A stretch of 37,875 nucleotides of DNA, from positions 1 to 37,875 of the forward strand of contig CAMCYT010000002.1 of assembly GCA_945885485.1 (NCBI GenBank). The letters are read 5' to 3'. The position numbers were made by a program, and so were the translations under genes. The stretch is from Prosthecobacter debontii (GTDB lineage: Bacteria > Verrucomicrobiota > Verrucomicrobiia > Verrucomicrobiales > Akkermansiaceae). This document shows, one piece after another, positions 32,705 to 37,875 of this stretch. The number at the start of each line of letters is the position of its first letter. Within the stretch, counting starts at the first letter, position 1. The notes under the pieces were generated by a model. It saw only the letters and a program-made list of their open reading frames with translations, ran no database searches and was not told the DNA's origin.

Positions 32705-33997
32705 CTATCTCAAGCTCTGAAATCTCTCCACTCCCAGTCTGATTCCCTCCGCTTTGTGCAGGGTTTCTTGAAATTCCTCCTCGGGCACCGAGTCCGCCAC
32801 GATCCCCGCGCCGACTTGATAACTAAGTTTTTCTCCGTCGCGGACTAGGGTTCGGATCGCGATGTTGAATTCGCTTTCGCCATTGAAACCTAGCCAACCG
32901 ATCGCCCCGCAATAGACACCGCGTGGCCGTTGATCAAGTTCCTGAATGATTTCCATTGCGCGTTTTTTGGGTGCGCCGGTGATGCTACCGCCGGGGAAAC
33001 ATGCAGCGAGAGCGCTCAGCGCATCTTGCTCGGGGCACAGAGTTCCCCGCACGGTCGAAACTAAATGATGCACTTGCGCGAGGCTTTCTAACTCTAACAT
33101 CTGGCTCACTTCCACGCTGCCGTATTCACACACCTGTCCCAAATCATTCCGCAGTAAATCCGTGATCATAACCAACTCGGAAATCTCTTTCGGCGATGTC
33201 TGTAACTCCACCGCAGAACGCCTGTCCTCATCGGAATCTCGGAATCTCGGACGCGTGCCTTTGATTGGGCGCGTCTCAATTCCTTTTCCTGAAATTTTCA
33301 AAAACAACTCCGGCGAAGTGCTTAAAATTTCTTTCCCGCCCAATGCCATCCACGCCGCCATCGGTGCAGGCGTTGCTTCACGCAAGGTTTCATAAAGCGC
33401 CAACAACGAGCCCTCGCCGCAGACCTCTGCCTCGAATGCTTGCGCGAGATTCACTTGGTAAATATCTCCCGCAGCAATCCATTCCTTCGCGCGCTCCACC
33501 GCCCTGACAAAATCCTCTTGCTGATTTTGTGGGATGAAACTTTTCGGAATAGCCGAGCTCGGTAGGGGATCGCTGATTTTTGCCGAGAGTCCGCCGATCT
33601 CCCACCAATCGCCGCTCTGCTCATCACGGATGAGCATTTCGCGATACTCGCCGAAAACAAATTCACCTTCGTAGGTCACCCAGCCACACAACCCACCTTG
33701 CGGAAATCCCTGATCACTCACGGCTGAAGCGTTTCGTTTCAGGCTGCCACGCAGCTTTTCTAGATCGGCCTCTTGAAAAATATCTCCCGTGAAAATTTTG
33801 GTCGGTTGCGCCGCGATGACCGAACAAGCCCTACCCCAGTTGCTCGGGATATTTCCCACGGTATCAAAAAACACCAAGCCACCCAACCACTCCAAGCGCT
33901 TGGCGACATCTATCGCCTCCGCGCCATCCAGCCAATGCGCCCTGCGTAAAACGTTTACCTGAGTTTCCACGCCGGAAGCTTGACCATTACTCGGCAT
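32705..33997 (-). CDS. pabB: Aminodeoxychorismate synthase component I
   Basis: PabB aminates chorismate to 4-amino-4-deoxychorismate for folate synthesis, using ammonia from a PabA-type glutaminase. The 430-residue protein belongs to the chorismate-binding family: STSPELFLKISG, DLLRNDLGQVCEYGSVEV, FPGGSITGAPKKRAMEII and YQVGAGIVADSVPEEE. PIKGTRPR contains the Lys characteristic of PabB, whereas TrpE has Ala in PIAGT, so I favour PabB over anthranilate synthase. It is not linked to pabA, pabC or trp genes. The start at 33997 has no SD. PabB normally has about 450 residues, so it is essentially full length. Confidence 0.88.
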   Translation of the reverse strand: MPSNGQASGVETQVNVLRRAHWLDGAEAIDVAKRLEWLGGLVFFDTVGNIPSNWGRACSVIAAQPTKIFTGDIFQEADLEKLRGSLKRNASAVSDQGFPQGGLCGWVTYEGEFVFGEYREMLIRDEQSGDWWEIGGLSAKISDPLPSSAIPKSFIPQNQQEDFVRAVERAKEWIAAGDIYQVNLAQAFEAEVCGEGSLLALYETLREATPAPMAAWMALGGKEILSTSPELFLKISGKGIETRPIKGTRPRFRDSDEDRRSAVELQTSPKEISELVMITDLLRNDLGQVCEYGSVEVSQMLELESLAQVHHLVSTVRGTLCPEQDALSALAACFPGGSITGAPKKRAMEIIQELDQRPRGVYCGAIGWLGFNGESEFNIAIRTLVRDGEKLSYQVGAGIVADSVPEEEFQETLHKAEGIRLGVERFQSLR

Positions 33998-34027
33998 CGC
34001 TCAACCCCAAACATTGGGTGATCGACA

Positions 34028-34141
34028 GGTAGGGCGCCATCGCCGAGGGCGCCGCATGAAATGAAGAAGCATTTATTTCTTCATAAAATCATCAAATGCA
34101 TATCTCGCTGCGCGCGGCGCCCTCGGCGATGGCGCCCTACC
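34028..34141 (-). repeat. Family 2 GTAG composite repeat, copy K3 (orientation opposite to K1)
   Basis: The copy is bounded by GGTAGGGCGCCATCGCCGAGGG and CCCTCGGCGATGGCGCCCTACC. Its left flank GCCGCATGAAATGAAG is the reverse complement of the right flank of K1, which shows the reversed orientation. It lies between pabB and the PAS-AraC gene. Confidence 0.86.
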
Positions 34142-34147
34142 TATTTC

Positions 34148-34888
34148 TCAGACTGGCGTCTCCAAAATCAGCTTTTGAAGCTGCGCACGGTATTGTCTCG
34201 GCGTGACCGCCTCGATTTCGCGGAAGCGTTTTCCGAAGTCGCTAGCATCGTAAAAACCCGATTGATAGGCGACCTCCGAGAGCGGAAGGTCCGTGCGCGA
34301 GAGCAGGTCTTTGGCGATTTCGATTTTGTGGTGGAGCAAATATTGGCGTGGGGATTGACCGGTGAGATCGCGGAATACTCGGTTGAACTGGCTCTCCGAG
34401 TAATGACACGCAACGGCGAGTTGCGCGGTGGTAATGGAAGCATGCAGCTCCGAATGGATGAGTTTCAAAGCTGGCTCAATCCTCGCGAAGGGCTTGGTCA
34501 TTCCTTTGGCATTGGAAATTTCATACATCACGCCCGCGATCCCGGAAATTTCCCCAGCTCCGTCATAGGTCGGAAACTTGTTAGAAACCCACCACCGCAG
34601 CAGGCCTTTTGCGCTGGGAACCAGCCAGATGCGGTTGGTGGCGGGATTTCCCGTTTCCATGATTTTACGATCCTCCGTGCGGTATCGGCTCGCGATGGCT
34701 GGGTGATGCAGCGAAAAATCATCCAGCCCGATCACCGCGCCATGGGTCAGGCCATGAAACTCCTCAAAGCGGGGATTGCAGCGTATAAACGACCCCTGCG
34801 CGTCTTTCATGTAGAAAATCACCATAGGGAGATGATCGAATAACCCGATGATTGAATCGTTCATGGGGAAGTGGCTGAGATGCTTCAT
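34148..34888 (-). CDS. PAS-domain AraC-family transcriptional regulator
   Basis: The 246-residue protein joins an N-terminal PAS domain to an AraC-type HTH. The PAS part spans about residues 12-125 (FDHLPMVIFYMKDAQGSFIRCNPRFEEFHG, then LRWWVSNKFPTYDGAGEISGIAGVMYEI). The HTH part spans about residues 145-240 (TTAQLAVACHYSESQFNRVFRDLTGQSPRQYL, then LSEVAYQSGFYDASDFGKRFREIEAVTPRQYR). PAS domains sense redox state, light or small ligands; no cofactor residue can be assigned here. The gene diverges from the large cytochrome-type gene at 34964 across only 75 bp that contain a perfect dyad, so it is a good candidate regulator of that gene. Confidence 0.87.
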   Translation of the reverse strand: MKHLSHFPMNDSIIGLFDHLPMVIFYMKDAQGSFIRCNPRFEEFHGLTHGAVIGLDDFSLHHPAIASRYRTEDRKIMETGNPATNRIWLVPSAKGLLRWWVSNKFPTYDGAGEISGIAGVMYEISNAKGMTKPFARIEPALKLIHSELHASITTAQLAVACHYSESQFNRVFRDLTGQSPRQYLLHHKIEIAKDLLSRTDLPLSEVAYQSGFYDASDFGKRFREIEAVTPRQYRAQLQKLILETPV

Positions 34889-34919
34889 GCGCGGATTCTA
34901 CCATAAAAAGACGATTGCG

Positions 34920-34939
34920 GCATGGAAAGTTTTCCATGC
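34920..34939. promoter_or_regulatory. Candidate operator palindrome between the PAS-AraC and cytochrome-type genes
   Basis: GCATGGAAA-GT-TTTCCATGC is a perfect 9+9 inverted repeat in the 75-bp divergent gap. A second, weaker symmetry (GAGTAG...CTACTC, with AGTATACT inside) lies at 34943-34963. AraC proteins often bind direct repeats, so the dyad might instead belong to another factor. Confidence 0.5.
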
Positions 34940-34963
34940 CCCGAGTAGTATACTCCCCTACTC

Positions 34964-37875
34964 ATGCGCTGGCTTTCCATACATTTCCTCATCGTTATCC
35001 AATCCACCGCATTGGCTGGGGAAATCGATTTCACGACGCAGATTCAGCCGATTTTATCGGAAAATTGCTACGCCTGCCATGGCCCGGATGAGTCGAAAAT
35101 CGAAGGCGGTCTGCGTTTGGATGTTCAGGAAAAGGCTTTGAAAGGAGGAGATAGCGGCAAGGCGATCGTGCCGGGGAATGCGAAAGCGTCGTTGATCATT
35201 GAGCGCATCATGCACACCGATCCCAAGGAGGTCATGCCGCCGCCGGAGAAAAAGAAGCGGTTATCGCCTGAAAAAGTGCAGCTGATCCGCGACTGGATTA
35301 ACCAAGGCGCGAAATGGGGCACGCATTGGGCATTTCAAACGCCAAAACGCCCACCTGTGCCACAGGTGAAAGACAAAGCATGGGTGAAAAATGCTATCGA
35401 TGCCTTTGTTTTAGCAAAATTGGAGAGCGAGAAATTGGCTCCCGCACCGTCCGCAAAACCTGAGACCTTGCTGCGTCGCTTGTCGCTAGATTTAGTTGGC
35501 CTGCCTCCGACATTAGAAGAACTTGCGGCGAAAGGGGATGCAGAAAAAGAAATCGAGCGCTTGATCGCTAGCCCTCATTTCGGTGAACGCTGGGGCCGTG
35601 ATTGGTTAGATGCTGCTCGTTACGCCGATTCTGCGGGCTACGAAAAAGACTTACCACGTTATCATCACATGTATCGCGACTGGGTGGTCTCCGCGATGAA
35701 TCAAAACATGCCTTACAATGATTTTGTGGTGAAACAAATCGCTGGAGACCTTTTACCAAAAGCAACTCAAGACGATCGCATTGCGACAGGATTTTTACGT
35801 AACTCGATGACTAACGAAGAGGGTGGAGCAAAGCCTGAGCAGTTCCGCGTTGAGGGGATTTTTGATAGGATCGATGCGATTGGAAAATCGACGCTTGGCC
35901 TAACCGCGCAATGCGCGCAGTGCCACACCCACAAATACGATCCGCTCACTCACGATGAGTATTACGGGATGTTCGCGTATTTGAACAACATCAGCGAAAC
36001 ATCGATCGCGGCCTACACCCCGAGTGAGAGAAAAACGGTGGATCAGTTGTTAGGTGAGATAACAGAGATTGATAAAACTGTGCGGAAATTATCACCGGTT
36101 ACCGAAGATAAATTTCAAGCATGGCAGCGTGAAATGCTAGCTCTACCGCGCACCGAATGGGAAGCGCTAGAGCTTTATCAACTTGGTGATTCAGGACAAA
36201 AATTTTGGCCGCTAGCAGATAAGTCCGTTATCAATATGGGCTATGCCAACACTCGTGGCGGTGAGTCGTTTACTAGCTCATCTAATTTGACTGTGATCCG
36301 TTCTGCCCGTCTCGAGGTAATGAATGATCCATATTTACCGATGAATGGACCGGGGCGATCAACTCGAGGAACGGGTGCGCTGACTGAGTTCAATTTAAAA
36401 GGAGGTAAAGAAGCGACAAAAACCGATAAGCTGAAATTTAAAAATCCAGTAGCAAGTGTGAATCCACCAGAAGTTGCGTTGGATCCGAAACGTTTTCCTA
36501 ACAATGCGGAAGCCAAGCCAGATGATAGGCGCACGGGGCCAGTGGCTTTCGCTTTGGATGGTGATAACAAAACGGCATGGACTCATGAGAGAGATCCAGC
36601 ACGTAATAACGATCCCGCAGTGCTGACTTTTGAATTGGAACAACCCTTGGAGGGAGCGGAAAAAACCTATTTCAATTACACGCTTTCGTTAAATCACGGT
36701 GGCTACAATTCCGATGACAACATGACCTATAACTTGGGTCGCGTTCGCTTATCCGTTTCTTCTACTTTACCGAACGCGCTCGATCAATTGCCACCCTTGG
36801 TGTTGGCAGCGCTTGAAACTCCTGCTGACAAACGCAGCCCAGAACAAGAAGCTCGGGTGTTTGCGCATTGGCGTGAAAATCAGACAGAGTTTTCCGCGCA
36901 GACTAAAGAAATCGAAGCACTCTACGCAAAAGTCCCACTGGCGACATGGGCATTGGTAGCGGCGGAATTGAAAACCCCTCGCGAAACCCGTTTGCTTGAA
37001 CGAGGTGAGCAAACCCATCCCAAGCATGTCGTGAAACCTCACGTTCCTGCTTTCCTGCATCCGCTTCCGCCCGGCGATCCTGAATCCCGCCTGACGTTTG
37101 CGAAATGGTTGGTCGATCCTAAATCTCCAGTCGCTTCACGCGTGTTCGTGAACCGCGTTTGGCAAGCCTATTTCGGAACAGGTTTGTTAGAAACTTCAGA
37201 GGATTTCGGGCATCAAGCGGCGCGTCCCTCGCATCCGGAATTGCTGGACTGGCTCGCTTGTGAATTTGTCGAAAGCGGATGGGATATGAAACACCTGCAT
37301 CGTCTCATCACCAACAGCGCGACCTATCAGCAGGAATCTTTTGCTTCTGAAAAACTGCGTGACATGGATCCTAAGAACCGCTTGTTGGCGCGTGCTTCGC
37401 GTTTCCGTGCACCTGCTGAAACCGTGCGCGACATCCAGCTCGCGACCTCCGGTTTGTTAGACGCTTCGCTGGGCGGACGCAGTGTTTACCCCCCAGCACC
37501 GGACTATCTTTTCCAACGCCCCGTTTCCTACGGACCGAAAACCTGGATTGTGGAACAAGATTCACAACGCTACCGCCGTGCGCTTTACACATTTAGATTC
37601 CGCTCGGTGCCGTATCCGATGCTGACCACCTTTGATGCGCCAAACGGTTCGGTTTCTTGTGTGCGTCGCACGCTTTCCACCACGCCGTTGCAGGCGTTGG
37701 TGACGCTCAACGAACAGGTTTCAGTCGAGGCTGCGCTCGGGCTCGCTCATCGGATGCTGACGGATTCCGGTAGTTTGGAAGAAAGGATTTCCCGTGCGTT
37801 CCAGCGCTGCACCGCACGCGTTCCGGATGCGGATGAGATCGCTGCGCTGAAATCTCATTACGAGTCATCTTTGGC
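34964..37875 (+). CDS. Secreted PSCyt1-DUF1549-DUF1553 protein (3' end outside window)
   Basis: These large proteins are abundant in Planctomycetota and Verrucomicrobiota, are exported, and often accompany sulfatases and polysaccharide-degradation genes; their biochemical role is unresolved. I read 970 codons to the window edge without a stop. A Sec signal (LIVIQSTALAG) leads to a planctomycete-type cytochrome c domain with the heme motif CYACH at about residues 35-39. DUF1549 begins near residue 140 (DAFVLAKLESEKLAP, then LLRRLSLDLVGLPPT) and contains a second CxxCH (CAQCH, near residue 316). A DUF1553 segment begins near residue 703 (RLTFAKWLVDPKSPVASRVFVNRVWQAYFG). Length and order are typical. 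The ORF track misses it because its stop is outside. A PAS-AraC gene diverges upstream. Confidence 0.93.
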   Translation, partial: MRWLSIHFLIVIQSTALAGEIDFTTQIQPILSENCYACHGPDESKIEGGLRLDVQEKALKGGDSGKAIVPGNAKASLIIERIMHTDPKEVMPPPEKKKRLSPEKVQLIRDWINQGAKWGTHWAFQTPKRPPVPQVKDKAWVKNAIDAFVLAKLESEKLAPAPSAKPETLLRRLSLDLVGLPPTLEELAAKGDAEKEIERLIASPHFGERWGRDWLDAARYADSAGYEKDLPRYHHMYRDWVVSAMNQNMPYNDFVVKQIAGDLLPKATQDDRIATGFLRNSMTNEEGGAKPEQFRVEGIFDRIDAIGKSTLGLTAQCAQCHTHKYDPLTHDEYYGMFAYLNNISETSIAAYTPSERKTVDQLLGEITEIDKTVRKLSPVTEDKFQAWQREMLALPRTEWEALELYQLGDSGQKFWPLADKSVINMGYANTRGGESFTSSSNLTVIRSARLEVMNDPYLPMNGPGRSTRGTGALTEFNLKGGKEATKTDKLKFKNPVASVNPPEVALDPKRFPNNAEAKPDDRRTGPVAFALDGDNKTAWTHERDPARNNDPAVLTFELEQPLEGAEKTYFNYTLSLNHGGYNSDDNMTYNLGRVRLSVSSTLPNALDQLPPLVLAALETPADKRSPEQEARVFAHWRENQTEFSAQTKEIEALYAKVPLATWALVAAELKTPRETRLLERGEQTHPKHVVKPHVPAFLHPLPPGDPESRLTFAKWLVDPKSPVASRVFVNRVWQAYFGTGLLETSEDFGHQAARPSHPELLDWLACEFVESGWDMKHLHRLITNSATYQQESFASEKLRDMDPKNRLLARASRFRAPAETVRDIQLATSGLLDASLGGRSVYPPAPDYLFQRPVSYGPKTWIVEQDSQRYRRALYTFRFRSVPYPMLTTFDAPNGSVSCVRRTLSTTPLQALVTLNEQVSVEAALGLAHRMLTDSGSLEERISRAFQRCTARVPDADEIAALKSHYESSL

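Overview
The window looks like a chromosomal segment of a Verrucomicrobiota bacterium, probably order Verrucomicrobiales, with moderate GC. The taxonomic clues are indirect. They are a PSCyt1/DUF1549/DUF1553 cytochrome c protein, ThuA and Gfo/Idh/MocA proteins, a DUF5069-like protein, a PocR-AraC regulator, and a tmRNA whose tag reads ADSNELALAA. Almost no gene start has a Shine-Dalgarno sequence. No phage, plasmid or CRISPR signature was seen.

Layout. 1-1875 (minus): trigger factor followed by clpP, which is cut by the window edge. 2006-7952: GntR-type regulator, purU, a half-length TauE/SafE permease, a ThuA-GT9 overlapping pair and a PfkB sugar kinase. 8066-11315: a REP-associated tyrosine transposase (RAYT1), a secreted squalene-cyclase-fold protein and a xylose-isomerase-like TIM barrel protein. 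11435-17385: an RND efflux system, with adaptor and pump on minus and the outer-membrane factor divergent on plus. 17501-20300: an EF-G2-type elongation factor with its terminator, then ssrA (tmRNA). 20539-24850: an EcsC-like protein, a Cu(+)-type P-type ATPase and a Gfo/Idh/MocA oxidoreductase. 24990-29027: a second RAYT, a membrane-anchored protein, an A-type Fe-S carrier, pgi and apt. 29429-34888: PocR-AraC regulator, prfB with a programmed +1 frameshift, a DUF5069-like protein, pabB and a PAS-AraC regulator. 34964-37875: a large secreted PSCyt1/DUF1549/DUF1553 protein, truncated by the window.

The most striking feature is the repeat content between genes. About ten copies of a 125-150 bp composite element begin GGTAGGGT and end ACCCTACC. 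Each consists of two different hairpins in opposite orientation around a conserved spacer, and RAYT1 lies between two of them. Three copies of a different element with the same GTAG foot accompany RAYT2. These look like two independent RAYT/BIME-type systems in one 38-kb stretch. The repeats shape genes: the GTAG foot supplies the stop codon of at least three genes, a third repeat family supplies the stop of the EcsC-like gene, and one copy has become the apparent 5' end of the TauE-like ORF. Some hairpin loops carry a smaller nested palindrome. Separately, arrays of 7-nt A/T-rich units (TTGAANN or TTTAANN type) sit in several intergenic regions, three of them just upstream of start codons.

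Translation is unusual as a set. Leaders lack AGGAGG-like motifs and several end in CTCATG, yet prfB keeps a strong internal AGGAGG as the stimulator of its frameshift. This implies a functional anti-SD that is seldom used for initiation.
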